A stretch of 64,000 nt of DNA, from contig NC_068352.1 in assembly GCF_014633365.1 (NCBI RefSeq), positions 6,998,393-7,062,392 on the forward strand, given 5' to 3'. This DNA is from Diospyros lotus (lineage: Eukaryota; Streptophyta; Magnoliopsida; Ericales; Ebenaceae). Within the stretch, counting starts at the first letter, position 1. Each line of letters starts with the position of its first letter. Below the pieces are notes generated by a model. The model was not told the DNA's origin, did not search any database, and saw nothing but the letters and a program-made list of their open reading frames with translations. Positions 20,924-31,820 of the stretch are shown one piece after another. The position numbers and the translations under genes were made by a program.

Positions 20924-23508
20924 TGTAACGCTCCGCTTTCCCGGGCGCGTTATAACTCGGGCAATTCTGGGATAATATTTTTTCTTTCAAACACTAATGC
21001 TAAACCACATCATTCCTCGAATCCATTTCAGAATTCCCATTCATTTATCTCAAAAGAGAATCATTATACACATCAAATGCGGAAGCAATGATCGAAACCT
21101 AATATCTTAACAATGATCATAAATCAATTCTTACATCTTCATTAACCAAAAGCATATACATCAACATTCCTCAAAACGCTCAGAATTCAAAGTAGCAGAA
21201 CTTAAATACATGGGCTACATAACATACATTTCATTCCTCATGCACTCTGCTAAGTGCCATTTCATGCCTCATTTATCCTCGTATCTGCTATAATCTCCAT
21301 ATGGAACATTTGAATATTCCAGAGGCAAAGCCTAAGTTAGATGATGAATCTTCTAAGTAAGGGTACAGAAAACATATTTCGTGTATGAATGCAATATCTT
21401 ACTCATCGTAAGGGTCAACTGCACCTTTCATGCTACTCACCATTTTTGCGGCCACCTCTTTTGAAGCCGGGGTGTATGGGTGCACCCTTGGTAAAGCAGC
21501 GGTGCCAATTCGTACTCCTTATAACCACAATGCGCGTGATCAATGATATCAACATGTACATATGTATTTCACAGCATGTCATGTATGCAGTCTATGTGAT
21601 GGATACATATCAAAGCATGTCAATATGATGAAAGCATCCCCGAAGATCGGAGTTTGAAACATAAATCACCTACAACCAATTATTTTTCATAAAACTAAAT
21701 CCAGTTGGGAAGTACCACTTACCTTTTCAAGCTTATCGAGCTACCTCGATATTCGCGCCATGCCTCAAAATGAGTGCATCACCTCGATTTGAGTGCCAAC
21801 CTCAAAATTCGCACAAGTCACTTCAAATTTAGCCTCAAAGTATCCTAATCACCATATTTATTTAAATAAACATTAAAACTTATTTTTCCATAATTTGTTG
21901 TTTTTTCTTTATTTTTCTCTCTATTTCTTCCTATTTTTCCTTAATAAATTGAAACTAAATATTTTGAAAATATTTTCTCAAATATTTTATTACGAAAATT
22001 CATAAAATAATATTCTTGAATTTTTGGAATTTTCTAAGAAATTTTATTTACCTTAACTTAGCCTCTTGGGCTTCCTCGGTATGCATGCCATATCCTCGAA
22101 ACACGTGCCCAACCATTTTCTCACCCAAAATCTCCATAATATTAGTAAATATTCATTTCCCATTTTTCGAGAATATTCTCCAATTTTTTTCTATTTTTCT
22201 TTTCTTTTCTTCCCTTCTTCTTCCTAATTTCCTCTTCTTCTTCTTCTTCTTCTCCCCTGCATCCGTCTGCAACTTCCGCGCTCACTAGCCGCCGCCTTGC
22301 TTTGACATCCTTGCCGTGCATCGCGGCCGCCACCACCAGCGGTCTTCCTCGTGGTCACCCGCCGCCTGCGTCACCTCCTCGTCGCGATCGGCCTCCCCTG
22401 CATCGCTTGCTGCCACGCCTAGCATCTAGCCTGGCGTCAGCCATTTCCGACTTGCGATTGCGGTTCATTTTGGCTGCCTCCGGTCGATCTCAAGGCTGCC
22501 CCCAGCCCACGCGCAGCCTGGCATCGCTGCTCAACCCGCCGGCCTCCTCTGCTCCACTCAAGCTTGAGGTCATGGCCGCTTGGAGCTTGCAGCTATGGCT
22601 GCTTACGGCTACAGCGAGCACCAACAAGCCATCTCCCTCACTCTCTGATCTCTCTCTCTGATCTCTCTCTCTCTCTCTCTCTCGTTCTCCTCTTGATGCT
22701 TATCCCAATTGGCCAAATCCTCTAATTTATAGGCAAGCTGCTGCTTGCATATATACACATATATATATTTTTTACGTCATATTAATTACTAAATCTCTCA
22801 AATCTTTAGACGCTACTACTCCATACCTCTTACAGATTTCTTTCCTCAATTCATGCTGTCAAAATCTCCCCATTTTGCAGCCGAAATCTCGGCCATTAAA
22901 GCTTCACAGAAGCTGACCATGGCCACTCACGCGCACACGCAAATGCAAATGCCACCTGTATATATATATATATATTTAATTATATATTACACTAATTTAT
23001 ACATTTAAACCTCACATTTCATCTTAAATTCATTGGACAATTCCTTAATTGCAATTACATCCTCAAACACTGAATTAGATTGCATTCCGATACTGAAAAT
23101 CCAAAATTAATAATCCAAAGCTTAGTTGAAAATGACGATTTCGCCTCAGTGTCTTCATCGGGCTATTGTTTCATCCTGAAATCACTGAAGGGTTGTTCAT
23201 TATACAAAATCGGAGCCCCCCTAGGGTTCCGTTAATTTTTGGGAGTCCCCTACGACGATTCAGTTTTGTAGCCTAAATGACAGTTGTATTTTAGCTGTAC
23301 CGAAAATCATTCCCGATCTGATTTCTTTTGATATCATAAATCCTATCTCGGGATGCTCATTGAGACCATATCATTTTCCTTAGATAATTTCGCTCTGAGA
23401 CATTCCCTGCAGCCAATTCGGTACTTATAACTACTATCAAACCAATTTTTCGGTATTCTAAACTTATCGAAATTATGTGGCAACCTTATGCCGAGACAGG
23501 GTCTTATA
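20924..23508 (-). repeat. 5' LTR of the LARD-like gypsy element
   Basis: 2585 bp, homologous over its full length to 14,889-17,492 with many substitutions and shorter microsatellites ((TTC)n about 22,233; (CT)n about 22,663). The terminal dinucleotide on the upstream side is mutated (plus strand ends gtcttata instead of gtcttaca). The divergence between the two LTRs would date the insertion. Confidence 0.88.
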
Positions 23509-24589
23509 GAAACAACACCACCTGGATACCTTTCAGGATGAATATGGATAGAGAACTTTTGAGTTAAGCATGATTGAGCTAGGGTTAAGTGTGCTTGAAC
23601 TAGGGTAGCTCAAGGATGGGTAACCCTTGGGAAGTTCGCGTAGGCCCATTAGGGTAAGTTGATTTAGTCATTCCTATCGCTTGATGCAGGATGTCATAGG
23701 TTGTATCAGAGCTGACCCTTAGAGAGGCAGTCCGATGAAGGCGGGGAGTGGTGTTGGGGTGCGAAGGCCTAAATAAAGAGCGGCTCCTAGCAAGCTTCTA
23801 GGATGGCAGGCCCTAAAGGGGAGAAGATCTAGGACCAATTGTAAGGTCACATGACGAGAATATCATGTGCTTAAGGGGGGAGAATGTAATACCTTGAGAG
23901 CCCAAGTTCAGGTTTAAGAAGGGACTCTAAAGAAGGTAGTATATATCAAGGATAGAAAGAAGAAAGAAATAATATCAAGTGGATACCTTTCGAGTAGAAT
24001 GTGGATACAGAACTCTTAGATTAAGTGTATTTGAGCTAGGCTAGCTCAAGGATGGGTGACCCCTAGGAAGTTCGTGTAGGTCCATCAGGGTAAGTTGATC
24101 TTCTCTTTCCTATTGCTCGATGTGGGATGTTACAATGATGTATACAATGCAAAATTTGTATTTTGATTTATGGAGAAAATAATTTTGAAAAATATATTTT
24201 AAGTAAATTTGTCTATTGATGATTTTTAAAACATTTTATATATGTATGTTGAAAAACCTCATACTCATATATTTATATATGTCTTTTAAAACAACTAAAT
24301 ATTGGTTTTGGTTAATAAAGGAGTATGAAGTTTATAAATTTATCTTTCTTTAAATTGGAGAACTTCAGACTCATATATTCTTATATTTTTCAAACAGCAA
24401 AATCTAGTTTTATATCAATCGAGCTTGATGTAAAAAGTTTTGAGAAAATCTTGAAAGTTCAGTTTAAGTATATAAGTCTTTTGTTAAACTAAGTATATGT
24501 ATTTTTGAAGTTTTTGAAGGCAAAATATTCAAACATTCTTTTAAATCTTCTTCTCCAGCCTTCAATCAAAAATAGTTTTGTCAATCATA

Positions 24590-24955
24590 TATTACTCAGT
24601 CAAGTATATATTTCTCTCAATCGACTAATATATTTTTTTACAGTAGATTATTTATATTGTTTAATCGAGTAAAAGATTGGATGAAGTATGGCTAAGTCTT
24701 TGTGCTTAATTTTAATCGAGTATCAGTTATCTATACTCGAGTATATGCTTATGTTAGTCAAGTAAGTTTAGCCTAGTAGTCAAGCTTAATACAAAGTCTC
24801 TATGGGTTGCAAGTCAGTGGAGTAATGACTTTGTCATACTCGAGTAAGGCTTCTATATAATTGATTACTTGAGTTATCTAATTAAGTGTGCTTTTCATTA
24901 GTCGAGTATCTCTAAGAGTTAGTCGAGTGACTAACATATGATTTCAAAAATTATA
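24590..24955. repeat. ACTCGAGTA-like motif array in SIRE-like LTR
   Basis: At least ten words of the type taatcgagta, actcgagta, agtcaagta, agtcgagtga spaced 15-50 bp apart, upstream of the TATA box at 25,191. The spacer sequences are unrelated to one another. Confidence 0.6.
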
Positions 24956-25190
24956 GTCGTTACTCAGAAAGCTAAAAGATGACAGTTTTGCCCATTAGAG
25001 TTTTATTTGCTTAATCTAATGTGTCTAAATATGTTCTCTTATAAAAGAATGTTAGAATATGTTTATGCAAGTGTGCTTAATTCTAATCTATCTATTTTCA
25101 TATGCTTTCTAACATATTTGATCGTTAATGGTTAAATCAAAGAAGCTATGAGTTGCATAAGTCTCAATATTGAATCTGACCATCAAGCTT

Positions 25191-25201
25191 CTATAAAAGG
25201 G
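25191..25201 (+). promoter_or_regulatory. TATA box of SIRE-like LTR
   Basis: ctataaaaggg, downstream of the motif array and 60-70 bp upstream of a pyrimidine-rich leader. The equivalent in the minus-strand LTR is at 43,581-43,590. Confidence 0.55.
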
Positions 25202-25748
25202 AAAGAGTAGCAATAGAAGAAGTTGTCATTGAGGATTTAATCTAAGCTGCTGATGTTGCTCTAAACTCAACTAGTTATATTCTTTTTGGGCCGATAGCAA
25301 ATGCTTGATGTGAGCAATCTTCATTTTTATTCTTCTTCACTTCAAAGTTATTATTTTGTGAAATTAACTGTATATCTTTCGAAACCATATTGTATAAGAG
25401 AGTTGAATGCTTTAATCATTCATTCTTTTGAACTCTCTTTTGTCTAAGAGAAAAGTGATATTATTGTACATCTTATATTTTTCTCTTGCGAAATTCTTTC
25501 ACATGTATTGTGAACTTGTAAATGTTACGCCTTATCCTTTAAAAGCTAATGGTTGTGGCTTAACCTAGAATGAAAAAGTCTTATGTTATAGGTTATGCCT
25601 TATCGTTTAAAATGTAGTGGTTGTGGCTTAACCTAGAATAAAAAAGCCTCATGTAAGGGTTCCTGCTTAGCCTATAAAGCCGGGGTTTCCTACTTAACCC
25701 GTCAAAAGTGGAGGTTATAGTTGAACCTATAAAAACTACTATCCTTAG

Positions 25749-27507
25749 TGTAACGCCCCACTTTTCAATTACACAAAGAAGCGATAAGATATTCATTTTA
25801 TGCTAATAATGACCTCGGGCGTTATTGGAAACCCTTACCAACGGAAGCATTTGGATCGAACCTGAAAGCTTAACCAAAGCTAGATAAAGGGGTTTCTACT
25901 AAATTTCCTTTACAAGCACAAGAAATTCATATGTCCTTCACTACTCTAGTAAACACATACTTGACTACAGGAACAATCGTAGAGCACCCACACACACTTC
26001 TTACAACTTTGAGTATCCTAGCTGCTATTCATAATACATCACTGTTATACAATTACACGGGTACATAATAAATCAAAAACCCAAAGCTAGTGAAGCTCCA
26101 CCTCCTTGGCCACACTTTGAACTGGAATTTGAAACATCTGATACTTCTGATATACCTAGAACGTGGAACGTTTCAGGGGCATCAACCCAAGTTAGATTTA
26201 CATCTAAGTGAGTGAACTAAAAAAGGAAAGGTATGTGTGTGCAAATGCAATAATGCCATTATAAAATCCACCCCTGTGGTAGCAATCCCTATGTTGCAAT
26301 CACCCCCATGGTCATCATAATCACTCCTTGGCTCACCGTAAGAGCACGAGTTCTTCCATCATGGCCCAACAACTAGCCACAGTCACCAACACAAACATGA
26401 TATATGACAAAGCAGAAGGAATATGCATAACCAAGGGAAAATATGACATGTAAGCCACAAAGGCATGATATGCAAGCCAACATCCACACACAAGTGAAGC
26501 AACAAATACTTGAAGTGTCACAAAACACACAGGAATCACTCACCTTGATCGTTTTTCCTTCGATAGCATTGTTTACAGCTCGGTTTCAAGCACTAGGGGT
26601 TGTTTCTGCAGAAATCACGCATTTCAGTGAACCAAACCTTAAATATTTTTACATGGGGTTGTAGATAATTAAAATAGGAGAATAATAGTAAACATTTCAG
26701 ATCAAACAGAGGCCGGAAGCGCCCTCACGCACCTCCGGAAAAGTGGCCACGCGCTGTCTTCCTCCCTATTACGGATTTTGCAACTAAAAATTAAAAATGC
26801 TATAACTTGCTCATTTTTTATCTGATTCACTCTTCGTTTGAACCTATGGACTCCCCTTTTCATGCTCTACGACCCTATGGAAAGAAAATTGACTTACCTA
26901 TTTGTTTTACCCACTGTTTTGACTGATTTCCAATGAAATGTCTCTACCCTTCCTCTTCCTTGCTTTCTTTGATTCTTTCTCCTCCTTGTTTAACTTGCAC
27001 TTGCTATATCTTACCTTCACATAGGTCTCTCCCCTCCCCTTTATATAGTCTCCTAAGACCCCAAATCTCAAGATATCCCTTAGCTTTTAAGTTACCCCAT
27101 TTTTCTTTCCAAGTCATCATTACCACACCTTGAATTATCCCTTTGATTTATCTTTCAATTCTAATTCTCATTTCCTTCCAATCCCAAGTCTCCAAATCAC
27201 ACCTCCAGGTGAATTTTTGGATAAGAACCCATTATGACAATTATCTCTCTTTTCCAAAGCCAATCTTATTCTTCCAAGTCATGCCACCATAAGACTTTAG
27301 GGTAAGAATTCATTATTATAATTATCTCTTTTCTTCAAATCCAATCTCATTCCTCCAAGTCATGCCTCCATGTGACTTTAGGATAAGGACTCATCATTAC
27401 AATCATTCCCTTATTATGTTAATGCCTTGAATCAAAATACCATTCATTTTGCTACTATAATTTCCATTACAACATCCAAGCTTTATATCAAGTTCTGGGG
27501 TATTACA
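25749..27507 (-). mobile_element. Solo gypsy LTR (1.76 kb), TSD CTTAG
   Basis: Plus strand tgtaacgccccac ... ggggtattaca, i.e. an LTR read on the minus strand, with CTTAG at 25,744-25,748 and 27,508-27,512. It is the same family as 39,352-41,325 (shared ttaccaa-ggaagcattgga, gaacctgaaagcttaacc and other blocks). There is no internal region, so it is a solo LTR formed by LTR-LTR recombination. Short frames inside it are not genes. Confidence 0.92.
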
Positions 27508-28299
27508 CTTAGTGGATGTTTCAAATCCTTTGTGAGGAGCTAAATTAGTGGACTAGGCAATTGGTCGAACCACTCTAAAATATTGTGTTCATGTTGCTTT
27601 CTTCTGATTGCTCTAGTTTTACCATCATTTCTCTTTATCTACTATGCATATGGTTTTCATTCTTAAATACAACTCAATGCATTGTTTTTCTATCTTTCAT
27701 TAATATATATATTTTTTGTAGGTTGGAATCATCTTAAAACCTTTTCAATCTTAAATTTCATCTATGCATAAAGAGCTTCATTTCAATTGCATAAACTCTT
27801 CTCTAAATTGTATTCATCTTTTACAAAGCATATCTTTTATCCTTTACCAAGCACGTATAAGGAATTTACTTTGTTACAAACTCTGTTTCACTTTTTATAA
27901 CATTTATAAAATGTTTTCAAATATTAGTTTCACTGCATAAAAGATTTTTTTTTTTGAAGTTTTCTAACTGCATACATTTATTTCATATGTTTCAAACTGA
28001 TTTTTATCTTTGCAAAAATGTCTCTTATATTCTTTCTTAAGTGCATGCATCTTTATATTAATATTTTTATATAAACTTATCAAATGCATAATGTTTTCTC
28101 AAATCATTTTTTTTAAGATCTTGTATGCTGCACATTTACTCATGCTTATCCCATCTACTATTGCATTAGTTTTTAGTTTAAGAAAATTATTTTCTTCAAA
28201 TATCTTTACTGCATCATTTATTTCTCAAGATATTTTCATTATTTGTAAAAATAGTCAAAACACCCAATTCATCGCCCTTTGGGTAATCTTTCAGACTTT

Positions 28300-29130
28300 A
28301 TAGAGATAGAGTTAGAAAATTGATAAGTCTTTCCCAGAGCTTGTACACAGAGAAAATAGTAAAACGGTTTAGCATGTTAAATTCCAAGAAAGGTCTTCTA
28401 CCTGTCAGACCTGGGATTCATCTCTCTAAAGGTATGTCCCCTAACACTCATGGATAGAGAGATCATATGAGTAAGTTTGTTTTGGCGGTTGTGAACCTTA
28501 TGTATATGATGATATGTACAAGACCTGATATTGCATTCACAGTAAATGCTGTTAGTCGATATCAGTCTGATCCCAGTTAGGGTCACTGGATCATAGTGAA
28601 GTATATTCTGAAGTACTTGAGAGAAGAACTACAAATATGCTTCAGGTTTATAGAGATGGTGATGTTCATATTGATGGGTACACATATTTGGATTTTCAAT
28701 CAGATGTTGATGATCGTAAATTAACATTTGACTTTGTTTTTCTCTTGAATGGTGGTGCTATGAGCTGGAAAAGTTCTAAGTAGAAAATCACAGTGGATTC
28801 AACTACTGAAGCCAAATATGCGGTGGCATGTGATGCTGCTAAGCAAGATGTTTGGATTCAAAAATTTGTTTATGAAATTGGTGTGGTTCCATCCATTCTA
28901 TCACTAGTACCTCTATATTGTGACAATAATGGGGCTACTGCACAAGCAAAGGAACACAAGTCTCATCAGAAGTCCAAATACATTGAACATTGGTTTCACT
29001 TTATTCGAGAGATCATAGCATGTAAGGACATGCAGTTGTAGAAAGTAGATATAATAGATAGTGTAGCTAACCCACTGACCATAGCTATGACTCAATCATA
29101 TCTAGATTGGCATCTTGAGAAGATGGGCTT
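28300..29130 (+). pseudogene. Copia RNase H and C-terminus
   Basis: Continuation of the copia pol: LYRDRVRKLISLSQSLYTEK, KRFSMLNSKKG, MYMMICTRPDIAFTVNAVSR, YQSDPS, then an intact 82-codon frame (28,793-29,041) starting DSTTEAKYAVACDAAKQDVW and including EHWFHFIREII. The pattern STTEA-Y-A--A--- and the (K)xIExxxHxIRE segment are the copia RNase H C-terminus. Stops and frameshifts are present between these blocks. Confidence 0.87.
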
Positions 29131-29190
29131 TTAATACATGCCGATGGTTATGCACTAGTGGTATAGTTTGATGTAAATTAGCATTAATGC

Positions 29191-29200
29191 AAGTGGGAGA
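29191..29200 (+). other. Copia polypurine tract
   Basis: AAGTGGGAGA immediately before TTGTTAG, the standard copia arrangement priming plus-strand DNA synthesis at the 3' LTR. Confidence 0.8.
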
Positions 29201-29919
29201 TTGTTAGTGATGTGCCCTAATGCTAGATTTAGATGATGTCTGTCATACGTAATTAATACATGTGATATATCTTGGTATATGATTAACAAAAAACAAGTTT
29301 ATCTTCATTCATTAAACTCTCCAGTTTGTTATATGAATGAGTCCCTAGATTTCCTGTTTAGAAGTCATATTCTTAAAGTGTTAAGAATATGTGATGAGAT
29401 TATCTGGTAACGGGATTTCTTAAATATTCCTGGTCCTTAGATTAGAAGGATGGGGACTCTGATTAGTCAATTATGGACTGACACAATGTTTACTATCTTA
29501 ATTAGTATGAGATACTAATGGTTGGGGATGATAAGTCACATACCATATAACATGGGGGGATGTCTCTAGTAAACTCATGGGTGGTTGTTGGAGAACAACG
29601 CACTGAATGTGACATTGATGATTAATCACATGGCATTGTGGATAATGATTTTGTCATCGAGTTGTGATTGTGTTACTGGTCCTTAGATTTGAACTAACAC
29701 TGTAACACCCGAGATTTTTGTTTCTTTTCTTTCTCAGTTCAAATATGTAATATCCAAGAACTTTAAATTGTGATATATACCAGGGATCTTTAAGTTCAGA
29801 TATATGATGAAATGAGGCATTTTCAAGGGATTGTGAAATTCATGATTGTGGATTTCAAATAAAACTCCAATATTGCTTTGGATCATTTTGGAGTACAAAC
29901 CTTATTTAAATCAAAGTCT

Positions 29920-30080
29920 TCCCCAAAGTCTTTGATAAATCTTCTCCAAGTCTTTGATAAGTCTTAAGTCTTATAAGTCTTTGTTAAGTCTTCCCCAAGT
30001 CTTTGATAAGTCTTTTCTAAGTCTTTCCAAAGTCTTTGATAAGTCTTTTCTAAGTCTTTGCTAAGTCTTCTCCAAGTCTT
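29920..30080 (+). repeat. Tandem repeat of aagtctttgataagtctt type
   Basis: About eight imperfect units of roughly 18-22 bp (aagtctttgataagtctt with ttct or cccc linkers) inside the gypsy LTR upstream of its presumed TATA box. Confidence 0.7.
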
Positions 30081-31217
30081 TTGCTTAGCCTCCAAGATTA
30101 CTTAACCTCCAATTTTGGGACACTTGGCACCATTTGGTTGGGAACACATGGAAGTAATGATGAGTCCCAAATAATTACGGTGACACATGGCATGTTATGA
30201 TTTGTCGGGTAATTCTATAAATAAGCTTGAAATCTAACTTCCCAAGCCATCTCAAAATTGTGTGAGCCAAATCCAAGTGAATTTGAGAGAACTTTCAGAG
30301 AGAAATAAGATCTTCAGTGTGAGGAGGAAGTTCTGTAAAAGAAAGATAGAAAGTCGGTGGAAAACGAGGGAGAAAACGGAGCGACAAAGGCTTGATGGAA
30401 AGCGGATAGCCGCCAAAGAACTACTGTAATAGATTTAAAATAGAAGAGGTAAGTCTGATTTCTTTCCATTCATATAGAGGACTGAAATATGAGTCCGTAG
30501 GTTCAAATGGAAGTCAATTCAGCGTTAAAATGAGGGAGATACGACAAAAATACGAAATGGTGTCGAATCTGCCTCCAACGCGTGCAAATACGCCCCCCCT
30601 CTTCTTGTGGCGCATGAGGGCTCGTGTAAGCCCATTTTCCCCTAAGATTTTTCATATCAACCCTTTATTTAATTACCTATAATCCCATGTAAGAGTGTTT
30701 GAGGTTTAGTTCACGAAAATACATATTTTGTTTGCAGAAAAACAAACCCGGTAAGGTGTGAAGCCCTAAACATTCGAATCTCATCCAACCAACTTGAGGT
30801 AAGTACATTATGAACTATTTATGATGTTTAAGAATGCCCATGAATTATGTTATGTGGTCCCTCATGATATGTTATGTTCACACAAGTTTTGGGACCGGAG
30901 CTTGGTAGCGCTACGCATGAGGGTTCGTGCCCCCGTAGTTGGTGGAACCTCTCGTGTCTCCATATGATATGTTATGTTATGTTATGTCACGACTTGCTTA
31001 AATACATATGATGATTATCTTGTACTTATTGAGACTTGCATGAATCTCATCCCATATTTCGCCCCCCCAAGTGATAGCAAATGAGGAGATTGGAGGACGG
31101 ACGTGGAACGTGGTGGCTTCTTTAATAAGGGATTGTACATAAATCTAAAATTAGTCTTTCTTTCCTTTATCGAAAGAAGTTTTCAAAGTTAAAATCTAGA
31201 TGTTATGAGAAAGCTTG

Positions 31218-31820
31218 TTAACCACTCCCTACATTCCACAAAATTGTGCACCACAAATAGGCGCTAATAAAGAGACCCGCGATCCCATAGAAAGACATTA
31301 CGAGTCCTTGTGGAAAAAAAATGATTTGTTGAGACGGAAAGAAACATATCAAATTTCTACCAAGATAAATGGAAGTTCCAACCAATAAGAATCCAAATGA
31401 ACCTAAAAAAAGGATAAAGGCCCAGCAAAAATTACTTGTTTTTCGAGACCCCCTTATAAGTTCTATCCATATATGTTCTGATCGCAAACTCATACTTGAT
31501 CTGATTGCATTTTATTGGAATTGAGAGAATAACCCAAATGAATTTGACTTTACTATATTTTGTTTCCGAAATAACTCTCATCAACTAGCACTATTTTGAT
31601 GTGAACCTTTAGGAGTAATTCAGCAAATTGAATTGATTAGATGGAAAAAAAGAGCATCCCCTTCATATGATTCTCTAGACTATCTTTGTGGTTTATGTTA
31701 CGTTTTTTGTCTTGATAAATTCGGATATCGTTATCGTTCATTTATGAATGAAAATCCCACTTCCTTTGACACTAAATTCTAATTTTGTAATCAATTGAAG
31801 CCATGAGACTATAAGAGTGT
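31218..31820 (-). other. ycf4: Nuclear plastid DNA (NUPT): 5' half of ycf4 plus upstream spacer
   Basis: The minus strand from 31,493 encodes 91 uninterrupted residues starting [20 protein letters not shown] and including [35 protein letters not shown] and WNVGSG. This is the N-terminal half of the chloroplast photosystem I assembly protein Ycf4 (about 184 aa in full, two N-terminal membrane segments). Homology ends sharply at 31,218 after WNVGSG, where the nuclear LTR resumes. The 300 bp upstream of the start (31,494 to about 31,820) is non-coding and plausibly the psaI-ycf4 spacer. With half the gene and no plastid promoter context it is a transferred fragment, not a working gene. The uninterrupted frame suggests a fairly recent transfer. 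The right edge is approximate. Confidence 0.88.

Larger units (their letters stand above)
14889..23508 (-). mobile_element. Non-coding (LARD-like) Ty3/gypsy element, complete with two LTRs
   Basis: Minus-strand LTR element: 5' LTR 20,924-23,508, 3' LTR 14,889-17,492, interior 17,493-20,923 (3.4 kb). It is flanked by GAAAT (14,884-14,888) and GAAAC (23,509-23,513), a TSD with one mismatch. The PBS for initiator-Met tRNA is at 20,910-20,921 (TGGTATCAGAGC on the minus strand), and a PPT (AAGAAGGGGAGAA, minus) abuts the 3' LTR at 17,493-17,505. A tttcgaggacgaaatttt block precedes the PPT, a feature of Del/Tekay-type gypsy elements. No gag or pol was recognised in the interior, so it is a large retrotransposon derivative that must have moved with enzymes from a related autonomous element. 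It interrupts a TRIM LTR. Confidence 0.88.
14186..24134 (+). mobile_element. TRIM cluster (miniature LTR retrotransposons) with TSD ATGAT
   Basis: A miniature LTR element with about 250-bp LTRs that start TGTAATACCCCGAGAGCCC and end GATGTCACA, a PBS for initiator-Met tRNA (TGGTATCAGAGC, 14,528-14,539), a non-coding interior of about 190 bp, and a PPT (AAAGGGGGAGAA, 14,701-14,712). The outer limits are 14,186 and 24,134, flanked by ATGAT (14,181-14,185 and 24,135-24,139). LTR copies: 14,186-14,276 (truncated), 14,277-14,525 (complete), 14,713-14,802 (truncated), 14,803-14,888 joined to 23,509-23,698, and 23,885-24,134 (complete). The truncated copies stop at the same place (…aacaaca). Terminal direct repeats, PBS and PPT with no coding capacity fit a TRIM. 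Confidence 0.88.
24140..28296 (+). mobile_element. SIRE-like copia LTR (probably solo), itself interrupted
   Basis: Sequence between the TRIM cluster and the resumption of copia RNase H. It has a motif array (ACTCGAGTA type, 24,590-24,950), a TATA box (ctataaaaggg at about 25,191-25,201) and a leader. It ends near 28,250-28,296 with aacacccaattcatcgccctttgggtaatctttca, the ending pattern common to LTRs of SIRE-like copia elements. The homologous LTR at 43,068-44,610 shares the TATA region, motif array and ending. A solo gypsy LTR sits inside (25,749-27,507). Exact ends and TSD could not be fixed. Confidence 0.6.

Noticed and set aside
31218..31493. Functional nuclear ycf4 gene
   Set aside because: Only the first 91 of about 184 residues, ends abruptly at LTR sequence, no promoter or transit peptide; a plastid DNA insert.
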